Source of the DNA: Rhypophila decipiens
Taxonomy: Eukaryota > Ascomycota > Sordariomycetes > Sordariales > Naviculisporaceae
Reading direction: 5' to 3'
Assembly: GCA_033297075.1 (NCBI GenBank)
Contig: MU858132.1
Span: forward strand, 98,508 to 162,507
DNA length: 64,000 bases
Position numbers and translations under genes: made by a program. The notes beneath the pieces were generated by a model. The model saw only the letters and a list, made by a program, of their open reading frames with translations. It made no database searches and had not been told where the DNA came from. This document shows, piece by piece, positions 1 through 11,455 of this stretch. Position 1 is the first letter of the stretch; each line of letters opens with the position of its first letter.

Positions 1-47
1 ACGGTACATCCTACAGCCTTCGAATCTCCTCACCAACTAGGTCGAAA

Positions 48-1480
48 ATGGAGGAGGATAGGGCCCAAGTCGATCTCGGCATTGCTGCTGACCTGGAAGA
101 GAACCAAATCCCTGAGCATGTAGTGAAGCAACCAAAGAAGCGGTTCGTTGGAAAACGAGCAGCAAATTCAGCAGCGGCGGCAAAGGCCAGCTCGACAAAC
201 AGTTCATCAATAGAAGAGAGTGGTGCTATCCAAGGCAAGAACCGACCATTTCCCTCGCCCTCGCCCGTCTCACTCACATGAACAACAAGGCTAACATGAT
301 CCCACCAGTCGCCCAACCAAGGAGAACCCCCCGTATGCTGAACCAAGTCCCCCCGGAAATCCTCAACGACCCAGCCCTAAAAGAAGCCATCGCCCTCCTG
401 CCCTCAAACTACTCCTTCGAGATCCCAAAGACAATCCACCGCATCCGCACCCTCTCGGCAAATAAGATAGCCCTCCAAATGCCAGAAGGACTACTCCTCT
501 TCGCAACAACAATTTCCGACATCCTGACCCAGTTCTGCCCGGGCATCGAGACCCTCATCATGGGCGACGTGACGTACGGCGCGTGCTGCATAGACGACTA
601 CACGGCCCGCGCGATGGGCTGTGACCTATTAGTCCACTACGCTCATAGCTGCCTCATCCCGGTGGACGTGACAAAGATCAAAACCCTCTACGTCTTTGTG
701 GACATCAGCATCGACACCACTCACCTCCTGTCCTCTCTCGAGCGCAACTTCTCTCCGGGCAAGACGATCGCTCTAGTAGGAACAATCCAGTTCAACGCCA
801 CGATCCACGGCATAAAATCCTCGCTCGAAAAGGCCGGCTTCCGTATAATCGTGCCACAAATAGCCCCCTTATCCAAGGGAGAAATCCTAGGCTGTACCTC
901 TCCAAACCTGGCCAAATACACCCAAGAGGACTCGCCCATCGACTTGATCCTCTACCTGGGAGACGGGCGCTTCCACCTAGAAAGCATAATGATTCACAAC
1001 CCCACAATCCCAGCATACCGATACGATCCCTACTCCCGGAAACTGACCCACGAAACATATTCCCACGACGAGATGCAAGATGTCCGCCGATCGGCAATCC
1101 AAACCGCCAAAAAGGCAAAGAAATGGGGCCTCATCCTCGGCTCGCTAGGACGACAAGGGAACCCGCATACTATGGCGAAGATTGAGGGGAAACTAAAGGA
1201 AAAGGGAATCCCGTTTGTGAATTTGCTTTTGAGCGAGATCTTCCCGGGGAAATTGGCGCTTATGAGTCAGGAGGTCGAGTGCTGGGTCCAGGTGGCTTGT
1301 CCACGGTTGAGTATTGACTGGGGGTACGCGTTTCCACGGCCTTTGTTGACGCCATATGAGGCCCTGGTTGCGCTGGAGGAGATGGATGATTGGGGCAAGG
1401 GGGCGTATCCTATGGATTATTATGGGAGGGAGGGGCTGGGGAGGGTGAAGCCTGCTTTGGAGGTTGGTGTGGAGGTTTGA
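48..1480 (+). CDS. DPH1: 2-(3-amino-3-carboxypropyl)histidine synthase subunit 1 (diphthamide synthesis), two exons
   Basis: Cytosolic radical-SAM-like enzyme that, with Dph2, moves the 3-amino-3-carboxypropyl group of S-adenosylmethionine to a histidine of elongation factor 2, the first step of diphthamide synthesis. Exons 48-234 and 309-1480 give 452 residues. The product carries the family Cys motifs GACCIDD (about residue 155), LGCTSPN (about 258) and [11 protein letters not shown] (about 393), which in the family hold the 4Fe-4S cluster. The exon 1 part is a charged N-terminal extension with KRFVGKR. The start is the only ATG that opens the frame leading into the core. The intron uses a GC donor: exon 1 ends in phase 1 at CAAG, and the joined codon is GTC (Val). 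An AATAAA lies 28 nt past the stop. The gene converges on CTF8. Family assignment is firm; the exon 1 boundary rests on splice signals. Confidence 0.93.
235..308 (+). other. GC-AG intron in DPH1
   Basis: 74-nt intron reading CAAG|GCAAGA at the donor and CCACCAG|TCGCCC at the acceptor, with a textbook branch site GCTAACA about 14 nt before the acceptor. Removing it joins exon 1 (…GAIQ) in frame to VAQPRRTPR, the sequence leading into the Dph1 core. No GT donor nearby restores the frame as cleanly. Confidence 0.75.
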
Positions 1481-1507
1481 TACCTAGGCACACATAGATG
1501 CTGAAAG

Positions 1508-1513
1508 AATAAA
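1508..1513 (+). terminator. Possible polyadenylation signal of DPH1 (AATAAA)
   Basis: AATAAA begins 28 nt after the DPH1 stop codon in the 169-nt gap shared with the convergent CTF8 gene. Fungal poly(A) signals are loose, so this is only suggestive. Confidence 0.35.
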
Positions 1514-1649
1514 AGATTTTGGGTCCAGTAGTTTTGAAGACTTGATACATGGGTACCCAAGGTAGGTAGTAAGCTGTGACACCCTGGGTCAAGATGCATC
1601 GTTACTGTTTTGATGCTCTGACTGGACCAAGACTGCCCCCTTTGGAAGG

Positions 1650-2198
1650 TTAGGAATCCAGACTCTCAGTAACAGGCTCCGGCCGCTGCGCAAACACAAT
1701 CTTGTACCTGACAAGCTCGACGATCTCAAGATCATTGTCGTCCTCTCCATCTATTTCTTTCACAATCTCCTCATCGTCCTTCCCCTTGGACCTCCTCCTC
1801 CTAATAATCCCAAGCGGAGAATTCAGCTTCTTGACCTCCCCGGCCAACCGTTGATGCTTCCCAATAAACAGGTAAACCTTTTTCATCCACGCCGTATCCG
1901 ACGATCCATTTTCCGGGTTATAATCGGGAAAGCTGATAGTCCCTAGTTCTGTCTTTTGTCCGCCTGTTTTTTCTTGGTCGGAAGAATCTGGCGCTGTGTC
2001 GTCGGGGATGTTGAAGGCCCCTTGGAGTTCGAGGACGGCTAGGCCTGATGGGGTCTGGATCAATCCTGGAAGGGGATTGGTGATGTTGCCCGGTAATGAG
2101 GGTTGAGATGGGCAGAGGTAGAGGTTTATTGAGATTGAATCTGAGGCTGTTGAGGTTCCGGGTGGGGACTCGGGATTTGTGGTGGGTTTTGAGGACAT
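1650..2198 (-). CDS. CTF8: Chromosome transmission fidelity protein 8 (Ctf18-RFC subunit)
   Basis: Small subunit of the alternative clamp loader Ctf18-Dcc1-Ctf8-RFC, which acts on PCNA at replication forks and supports sister-chromatid cohesion. The 182-residue product shows the family pattern: LPGLIQTPSGLAVLELQGAF near the N-terminus, then the WMKKVYLFIGKHQRLAGEVKKL segment and PLGIIRR, ending with a short strand (ELVRYKIVFAQRPEP). I chose the ATG at 2198 (context AACCATGTC) because the conserved part begins soon after it; the open frame extends upstream to 2405 without a convincing start. No intron is needed. Its 3' end faces DPH1 across 169 nt. Confidence 0.85.
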   Translation of the reverse strand: MSSKPTTNPESPPGTSTASDSISINLYLCPSQPSLPGNITNPLPGLIQTPSGLAVLELQGAFNIPDDTAPDSSDQEKTGGQKTELGTISFPDYNPENGSSDTAWMKKVYLFIGKHQRLAGEVKKLNSPLGIIRRRRSKGKDDEEIVKEIDGEDDNDLEIVELVRYKIVFAQRPEPVTESLDS

Positions 2199-2407
2199 GG
2201 TTGGATTCTGGCCCCTGGGTATTGGATGTGTGTTCTTGTTTTTTTGCTGTGAAGTAACTAGATTCGAAGCGAGGTTGAATTTACAGAGACTTGATGTTGA
2301 TGTTGGAGACTTGCTTGGTTCAAGAGGGTCTTCATGAGTTAAGTTGCCTTGGGATGCACTGATGGATTGCGGCTGGATGGGAGCTTGCGAGGCAACACCA
2401 CGCATAT

Positions 2408-2420
2408 AACCCTAACCCTA
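2408..2420. promoter_or_regulatory. Telomere-repeat-like dyad upstream of CTF8
   Basis: AACCCTAACCCTA, two copies of the fungal telomere unit, about 210 nt upstream of the CTF8 start. It reads TAGGGTTAGGGTT in the sense direction of CTF8. Such teloboxes are known promoter elements bound by Myb-type factors in several fungi and plants; function here is inferred. Confidence 0.4.
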
Positions 2421-2638
2421 CAAATGGTAACTTGACTAACTTCTATGTAGTTTGCTAGCTTCCTTGGTGGAATGTACACTCGCTCGACTTATTGACAAAT
2501 GTAAACGGACAGAATATCACAGCTTGATGGGGCGATATAAATGGAATGGGTTCCAAGTAATACAAGGTTTAATCTCACGGGTGACTGGCTAATACAGGGT
2601 AACCTGTACATGGCGATATTGCTGGGGGAAAAACACGT

Positions 2639-2779
2639 ATCGCTATGCGGAGGAAATCGCTATGGAGAAAGGTGGGTCTGGGCCTAAATACGGTGTATAA
2701 ATAGCGATGGGGGCGGATCTCGTAACGGTATATAGAGGGAATCGCTATGAAAAGGATCGCTATGAAAAGGATCGCTATG
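2639..2779 (+). repeat. Cluster of ATCGCTATG words, three in a 15-bp tandem
   Basis: ATCGCTATG occurs at 2639, 2656, 2741, 2756 and 2771. The last three form a tandem array with unit ATCGCTATGAAAAGG. It lies 440-580 nt upstream of CTF8 with no coding frame around it. Confidence 0.8.
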
Positions 2780-4082
2780 AACAAGTTATCCTGTAATGAC
2801 ATTGGATTTATCATTTCCTTCAAATTGTCCATTCAAGCTCTTAAGTTCTGGTTGATTTACTTTACATCTCAACAGCCTCCTGTTTCTTGATATCAAGAAC
2901 TCCATACAGTACAGCAGGCTTGCCACTGGACTTCCGTCCGGGCCTCACAGGTGCGCACAGCATATAGGTCTCCATGCCGAGTTCTCGCAGCCCCCTTTCC
3001 CACATACATTAGCCTCTTGTCTTCACATCGGAAATGCACAGAATAAGAGGCACAGCAGAACTCGTGGGCGTCTCTCCACGGGTTTCAGTTTCGGCCTTTC
3101 TTCATCTCGGTCTTGGACCCTCTCTTCCTTGGTTCAACTCAGATGCAGTCACAACACACCATATATCCCGGCGCAATTACCGTCTGTACCGCAGAGAAGC
3201 ATATCATGAGCTCGCTCATCTGTGCATCATGGGCGAAAAAGTCACCCACGCCATATGGAGACCTTGAGCTAGCGGGCATTCAAGGAGATCACTCCGCTGG
3301 CAGATACGGTAGGTAGGTACGCTTTGTGTACTCGACACAGCTGAACTGCTACTCAGAGATATAAAGGGTGTAGTACCTAGGTACCATTGTAGACTGCATG
3401 TGGTCATGGCTGCTTTCATGTCTTTTTTTCTCATACGCATATCTGGTTGACGCTGTACCTCCCACCTGCCTCTCTGTCCTCTTTTTGTCTAGCAATCAAA
3501 CTATCCCGCCATCTTACTGCCGTCAGACATTAGAGGTCTATCATCATCATCACCAGAACCAGGACCAATCCACAACATCCAGGATAGGAAACTCAAGAAT
3601 AGGGCGAGATGAACAAGGTTCAAATTCGCCAACATACATCCTACCCGCTCTCGCGTTTAGACTGACCTCCACGAGGCGCGCATTCATCTCGGAGTCCCGA
3701 GTAGTAGGTGTGTCAATATATGCCTGTCTCTTACCTGCACGTGTCTACCTAGGTATTTACTTGAGAGAGAAGCCATGACGACAAGTCCTGTACAGCAGCG
3801 AGTGAGTGAGCGTCCTTCTCTCTCCAACCTACCCAGCAGCTCAAGTAGGTAATTCCCTACCAAATACAGACAGGATTTATATTACATTTTAAACCCAACA
3901 TGCCGCCACCAGCACCACCACCACCACATCCGTTCAGCTCATAATACCCCACGGGAAAGGCACACAAAGTGAAAGTAAAGGGACGTCGTCTAATCCGGAT
4001 CAAGTAGCTAGCCAGACGTAGGGACTTTACACTATATAGATGGGATGGGGCAATGGATGGTTCATCCGCATCTTGTACTCCG

Positions 4083-4110
4083 TCTTGCTCCCTCCCTCCC
4101 TCCCTCCCTC
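4083..4110 (+). repeat. CCCT microsatellite
   Basis: Run of CCCTCCCT units within a pyrimidine-rich stretch in the gene-poor region. Confidence 0.7.
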
Positions 4111-4372
4111 CTTTTTATCCCGTTCGCTTGTTTCATGAACGCCACTGCCTTTCCTCTTTCGGTATGTATGCTACCAGACTATTTAGGTGAGTGGGTAGGG
4201 TCAGTGGATCACTGGATTAAATTAATAATAGTAACACATGACATTCGAAGTAGAGGGTAAACTACTAGTACTGTATCTAGGACTTATAGAGAGAGGGGGA
4301 CACGAATTCAACACCCGCGCATAAAATAGGCACTCCCAATTATGCTCACGACATTTCCCACTCGGTTGTCTT

Positions 4373-4396
4373 TGATGATGATGATGATGATGATGG
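4373..4396 (+). repeat. GAT trinucleotide microsatellite
   Basis: About seven consecutive GAT units followed by a short G run; no coding frame is supported here. Confidence 0.75.
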
Positions 4397-7300
4397 GGGC
4401 TCGGCATACCCTCCTTGCCAGTTGCTCCAGACTCCAAAAGGAGGCCAGAGGCAACTTGTTTAATATATCAGACATGCTCTTGCACGTATCCGAGCACATG
4501 GTCTGACATGGACAGGGCGAGTAATGGATATTGGGCAACATTCCATATCATAGATTGCATTGTTGGGGTAATGGCAACATATACCGAGGTCTGATACGCG
4601 GCCTGGTGTAGACATGGCGGATGCAAGAAAATGTACCCTTACTCATATAGATTACCGGTAGGGTTACATGGGGAATTTTGGGCTTGTTTATTACTTACTG
4701 TGCTTTTATATATGCTTGCGGATGTGACCTGGTCCGGACTCGGACGCCATTGATATATCTAGGTAGCTACCATTACAGTTACAAGGTAGAGACGGACAGC
4801 CGGACGGACGGATGGGTCAGCGGGAAGAGGAGTATATCTGCGTCGGTAATCGGACTCGGATCTCGCTTTTGTCTCGACGTCAGGACTCGATGAACCTTTT
4901 TCCGAACTTTTAGTAGTACGTACCTTGGGTACGGTGTCTGACATTTCCTGTTGGAATACAAATGACATGATATGCCTGCAGAGTCAAGACAAAAGTTCAA
5001 ATGCATCCATCTGGAAGTATTTGTGTGCTTGACTTCCAGGATGGGCTTTTCCCTGGCTCCTCGCTACAAGTATGAGGATTGTTCAAGCGACCCAGCAACA
5101 TCTGGATTCCCATTCGGGCAGGCCATCAGAAAGTCAAAAGCTGACAAAGATCTCTCGAAAGAATGATGCAATGGAAATCCCGGGAGCATTAGCCGGCGAT
5201 CCAAAAGGTCAGCCATCAGAGATAGGCGAGCGAATTCAACGAATTAAAAGGACAAGTGGGGCCGGGTGAAGAAAATGGCACTGGCTCTCTGACAGCTCAC
5301 CTGGCAACAAAAGGAGACAAGAGGTGAGCCAGGCTGCACGAATCAAGAATGCTTACCCCAGGGCGACCGTCATAACACCCCGTATATGCGGCTCGATGTG
5401 GCTGCTCGTGAGCGCGGCTGGATGAAGAGGAGGTGCGGCAGAATCAAGATTGCAAAATAATCGTGTTGCTCCCAAGAAGCCATCCACCCGCTCGCTTCCT
5501 GTACGCTATCCCGCTCGCCTGACAGCTTCATCTACGCTCTCGTCAGTCGGATTGTGGGCACGAATCGGGATTCCACATCCCAATCGCTCCCCAACACGGA
5601 CAGGGACAAGGTCTAACGGGAAGGAGACCGGCGTGCTAAAACCAAATACCGTGCCGCCTGGTCTTAATATGAAGGGACGACAGCAGTACGAACGGGGTCG
5701 AAGGGGCACCATTTGGGCCGTTGTTCTTGGAAATATAAGGCGCGAGGCGACACCAGGACCCACGACGGCCCTGAGAGCGGGGCGGACTCCGGGTGCTGGA
5801 GAGCTTGTCGAATTCTGTTTTCTCCCCCCCGTTGCATCTGGTTCGGGCTGACTCTCAGCGAAAGAATTGACTGTGATCGGATGACACTGTTTCGCCTTGA
5901 TTGTCAGAGTAAGGGTACTTCTTTTCGTCTGCCATTCGCCGTACAGCTTGGGGCCCTAATCTGCGTTCACCATCTATTTCCTCCTGCAAGCAGCGATGTT
6001 AGTCATGCCGTCCGTGATATAGTAAGATGCCTCTTCCATGGTGAGGCGCCAGCCGGTCGCACAAACGTAGAAGCGCGGTCATCAAGCCGGCCCCCCCAGA
6101 TATCCATGTAGCCGCATCCTGAATACAACCAAAAAGGTCGGTGAAGATGTGGAGAGAGCCGCGGAAGGCGGTTCTCAAACGGACCTCTGCTTTACCGCCC
6201 AAGACAAGACACGTAACTCAGGCGTGTCTGTCCATGCGTGTCGAGCCGTCTCGAATCTCTCCAATCGTTTGCGGTTCGGTAAGGACTGACACCACTAAGT
6301 TTGCAGTGTAGCATCAACGTTAATTTTGCCGCAGTTGAACGGGGCGGCAGGCGGCTGGAATGGCATCATAGGGTCACATTCTCTTGTCTTGGACATGCGG
6401 AGGATGCCGCATCGCCTAGCCTCTGAGTTTCGAACGGGACCGAAGAATTGTTGTGTTGCAGCGGTTTTTTTCTTGTTTCTTTTTTGGCTCCTGCGCACTG
6501 TTTAGCTGAGTGCTGATAAGATGGGACATGGGTGATGGTTGGTGATGACGGCGGTGGTCAGCCGGCACAGAAGAAGACCGGCCCTGGTCTGGAACAGAGG
6601 AATGGTCTTTTCCCCTGGGGACGACTCCATCTGTACCGAACTGCTGGTGACAGTGGTGAGGATAAAAGTGGAGATGGCCGCCGGAAGGAGGCCCGGGGCA
6701 TCAGACGTTTTCCATGGTTCCGGGGGGCCTAGTGATCCATTGGCGAGACATTGTGACCGGAGCTATCACACCTGATCAGTAGGTGTTCGCCCGAACAACG
6801 TGACAACCGGGAGGAGGCCAGGCGGTGTGGGGGCGGGTATCAAGTCCGGCCGGCTCTCGGGTCCGAGCGACGACAGCAAGCGCCGTGCGGGAGTGTCGCA
6901 GAGCAGCACGCCAAGTTCCAATAACCACAGTCACGAGTCGAGCCGACAGAGGCACACGCAGTCCGCAGTCGCAGCAGACGCGCGGATCGCTTGATGCGGG
7001 TACGTAGTGTTTGGAGGGGTCCTTTTACAGTTGCACCGAGGTCAGAGTCAGTGACAAGTGACAGTTCCCCGATCGGGCTCCAGCGCGGGTTGCTTGGCTA
7101 GGTAGTTCTAGGCGTCTAGGACACAGACGTCCGGTTGCCAGTCGGGCTTGTTTGACACATTCTAGCTACTCCGTACTCTGGACCTTGATACAGTATCAGC
7201 GAGCTTGTTTGCGGTCGGCTTCTGCGCTTGCCGACCAGACCAGTGGAACGCAATTGCGTTGGTGGTTTTAGGAGCGTCTGGAGCATGATCTATAAACAGT

Positions 7301-10300
7301 CGCAAGGGCTTTGCACATCATATCGGCCAATATACTTGTTGACGCCGTTGCTGTTGCTGTTGTATTCGCATCTCTCAACCGTGTTTGCAAACGTCTTGGG
7401 TAGCGGTCACGACTGCCTCCAAACTTGGCCGGGGTTCTTGTCTGTTGAAGCGTGGGAACAAAGCAAGAGGAGCACGCTTTAAAAGGAACAAGTTTGACGA
7501 TACCAGCGAGGGTTGCATACAGGCAGTTTGCGGGGAAGCGGAATGCATCTTGGGGCGTCCGCACCCCTTATCCCGCTCCTTCTTGAGACTCCTTTTGGCT
7601 AGCACGGGATAGGAGCGATAGTGACTGGCGACAGCGAAAAGCTATTTGGGCAGGTGCAAATTGCAAAAGTGATGAAGCAAAAATTCAAAGATGCGGACGG
7701 CATCCAAACCGGCAAGTTCAAGCAACTATCAATATCAGTAGGAAAGAGCCATCCCACGATGCCAGCGACGAAGGTTGTGGTTCAAGTGGTGATGTGGCTG
7801 GCATGCAACATGATTGATTGGCTGCTTCTTTGAGACATCAACACCGGTTGGTTAGGGGGTTGTGCCCCCCACATGGAAGGCGCTATGCCCTTTTCGGCCT
7901 CACCCAAGGGGCTCCCCCTTCCCTTCCCTTACCCCAGTTCTGGTCTAGGGTTCTGGCCCGCACCAACAGTTTGGGCCCAGACTCAGAGCAAGGGAAGTCG
8001 CGATCCTGGTCTTGCGCGCGAAGCTGCAGGGAATTGAGGGGCAGGAAGTGGTGTGAAGCGGTTCTGTTTTTGCGCAGCCCTATATTAAGCAACGCCATCT
8101 GAGCAGTAACGGATACAGTATCGCCCATGATATTTCTGTCAAGCCAAAGCAACGCTTTTGGCACCTCTCATCAATCTATAAAACACAAGAGGACAGGAAC
8201 TTTTGACGATTCTAGCCCCATGTTCTGTGACGTCACTTCCTTTCTTGGTGTTCTTCCCGAGCCCGCTATCTTGTGATTTGATTCTCAACTCCACGAGGTA
8301 TAACGCGTACTGCCGTGCGTGGGCTAGATAGTCCATATGGCGGTGATGCACGTGTGCTCCGTACTGTATGTACGGGGTAATCCAGTTTCTCTTGCTTGAG
8401 TGGATGTGACGCTGTCTGGGCTGCAAGTCTTAAAGGCAGCGAATGAGAAATTGCCCGACTTCCATATCGAGAAGTAAAGCAAGCAAGTGACAGGAAGGTC
8501 ACAGGCAGCTTCGTTTTGCTCGCTCACACACTATCACGTACGTCTCATGCGCATATGGGAATCTGTGGTATGGTGTCAATGTGTCAATGAGCCAAAAGAA
8601 GTCCACTGCAGGATACCGGTAGGCTTGGGTCCTTGAGCCTCAGCCAGCGACAAGTGATATGTATTGTCGGTGTACTGTAATGCACAAAAGTTCATCTTGG
8701 CCGAGACCTGGGGGAGGAAACAGTCAACAGACATGTCTGTTTCTCTGTGACCAACCCGCGGGTTGATCTTGTCATGTACCATGTCCGAGCACCAAGACAG
8801 ATGAACCGTTGTGAGTTGAGGGCTGAGGCAGCACTGTCTGTGTGTACATACATGTCAGTGGGAAAGGTACCTACCTGGTAGGTAAATACATGTACCGGTG
8901 GGGGTACCGTGTTTGTACCTGAGATGGTTGACTGCGACATCCGAGCCTCGATGCATTGTGATGTGGCCATGTTAGGCAATGTTAATGTACAACTAAAGAG
9001 CCTCGAATGTTATCCCGTTGTTAGCATAGTAGGATGTAGAGTCGTAGTTTGTAGAGTAGTATTTTTCATTCGGCATAAATGATCTCCCTTGCACGGACGA
9101 AAAAGAGGTCTTATGACTGCGACATTACCTTCACGAGAGAATATCAGAGTCTCGCTCGGTCCGAGTTTATATGTGATGAGTGGGTTATCACAAAAGGAGA
9201 AAAAAAGGCAAAAAGAGCGCAACGCTACTACCTAGAGACTCACTCTTGTCGTGAAACCTGCTACTTGGTATGTGTGACATGGTAGTAAACATGTAAACAA
9301 TAATAGAAACCTCGGGCTCGCAACTCTTGTTTTGTTCCGATCACCATATCATCACCGACATGAATCAGCTTTGCACAGTCGCTGAAACTGTTCACACGCT
9401 CTAACCGTGAGGTTTCTGGTTTCTGCAGGCAGTGTGTTTTGCTTCTTACCATGCGGTCTCAATCACTATCACCTTGTCCTTCCTAAAGTCTGAAGCCAGC
9501 GTATTTTTGCTTGAATATCAGCATGATATAAAAATAGGTGTGTACAGCACCAGCCAGTGGGCACATGGGTACAAATGTGGGGCAGGGTCGAGAAGAGCAA
9601 GAAAGTGGGATGGTGGTACAGGACGGTACTGTACATCATGGAAAGCTGTATCCGTACGACGGAAAGCCACCAGATTCTCGGGAACAAACGTGAACGAACC
9701 TTACCCCTTTTCAACCCATCCCACACCTTGTCAATTTCCGCATCTGGAAAAGGGATCCCCATCATCCCGTCATCCTCCCGTTATGCCCAGCCCAGCGCCA
9801 TCGCCGTCTGCACAGTGCAAGGAAGCGGTGTTTTTTGCGGGGGTACTTGCGTGAAATGGCGGCGCTTGGTAAAAGTCAAGGGCTGTTTGTACAGCTTCGT
9901 TCAAAATGTCTAGGGATATGGATCTGTATGGATGGCTCAGTTATATAACCCTCGCAGCTTATATTTGCGTACATATAGTACCGGGTACATCTGTTAAAGC
10001 AGACTGGAAGGATCTCTCATAGATCTAGGGGTGAAAAAGGAGACATGAAGTACTCGGTACTGTACTTTTCATATCTACCCGGAGGTGAGGAAGAGTATCT
10101 CTTGACCCTCGATCTAGGCTCATGTACTGTTGGACAGATTAGGAAGTCCTCCAAGCTTGTCCCTCAATCGCTTAATCTTGGTTAGGTCGACTGGCACCAA
10201 AACCTGGATAAAGGGGAATTAAAGGACCAGCACATGGTTGACGGTTTAATGGAAATTAAGTATGCGGACAGTCTGAACAAGCCCGGACAGTTGCTTGCAG

Positions 10301-11455
10301 CTACAGCATGACAGCAGCTTGGATCCAAGGCGTCAACAACGGTTGTTTCCCAGCTGGGTGAGTGTGCACACCCACGCGCACACACCAGATCGCCAGCTTC
10401 ATGCAAGCAATATAACAAGCGAAATAAGTCCACAGCAAGATGAGGAGGCATCAGCTTCGGACACATTTGGCCTGTGCTGCATTTTCTGCATGGTTGTTTG
10501 TCTCTTGCCTCTGGAGAGCCAGTTAAGCATACTGCTGCCTTTCCCGGGGAATCGCCCACCGCAGGACAAGGTCCGTTATCTTGTCAAGGGAACTAGGAGG
10601 CCACATATGTTACATAAAAGGTGATGTATGGGATAGGTATATGCCGGCTTCTTTCCAGGTCCCCTGAGTCCACTATGTAAAAACATGTTTGATAAAATGT
10701 ATGCCTTTTTTGGGACCCAAAAATGCTTAAAAATCCCCAAGAACTCCACTGTGAAAACAAGACTCAGTTAAACAGAGCCATCCTCCTGTCTTTCTTTCTT
10801 CCCCAATGACTGAACCGCCGTGAATTTTGCTCTGCTGGCGCCCTTGCCCCTTACCCCGTGTCCATGTCTCCCCTTTGAAGCTGGTCGTAAAAACGTTATA
10901 TAATGTACATGTCGTTGGTAAACCTTTGAGTTTCTTAAAAATACAAGGGAAAAAAATACAGCAACCCAAAAAAAAGGGTCGGAAAAGAATAGAGAAAGAA
11001 GTAAAAGAGGAGGAGAAAACATTTTTAAGACAATCAAGAAGCTCAAAAGCCATCACGCTCCCGCACAAGCCTGCCATGTTGGCGGTGTGCCATCAGTACC
11101 ACCATGGTAAAAGAAAATAGTCTTCTTGCTGCCGTTGGTCCTTTGTTTTGAGTTGGCATAGTGCGCGGAGATGCTCTGTTCGATTCGAAAAGACAGAGCA
11201 AATGTCTCAATTCAGAGATGTCGTTCAGGTCTCGGAGGGCCAAGGTTGACGTGATGGGTGACTGTGGTTTGGTTCGTCCCAAAAAAATAAAACCAAGATG
11301 ATGACCCATGTCCCCTTTGTTCCTTCCCTGCCATCAATACGTGGGGCACTCCGCAAGATTGCCGCAAGGGGGAAGGCGTCGTCTGAGCTTTCCATGGTTC
11401 ACTCCGCCCTGGGTGCCCGGGGTCGGAGAGGCTGAAACAACGATGAAATTAAGGT

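Larger units (their letters stand above)
2199..11455. other. Gene-poor intergenic region, 9.3 kb
   Basis: No reading frame here shows a recognisable domain, and frames of up to 140 codons exist on both strands without coding character. It contains the CTF8 promoter, a telomere-like dyad, a short tandem repeat near 2.7 kb, simple CCCT and GAT runs near 4.1 and 4.4 kb, and many short palindromic motifs of the TACCTAGGTA and GTACTGTAC type common between ascomycete genes. The last 0.7 kb, A/T-rich in places, is probably the 3' region of the gene starting at 13164. Spliced non-coding RNAs or tiny genes cannot be excluded by eye. Confidence 0.6.

Noticed and set aside
2199..2405. 69-residue N-terminal extension of CTF8
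   Set aside because: No good start codon context and low-complexity sequence; conserved Ctf8 sequence begins after the ATG at 2198.
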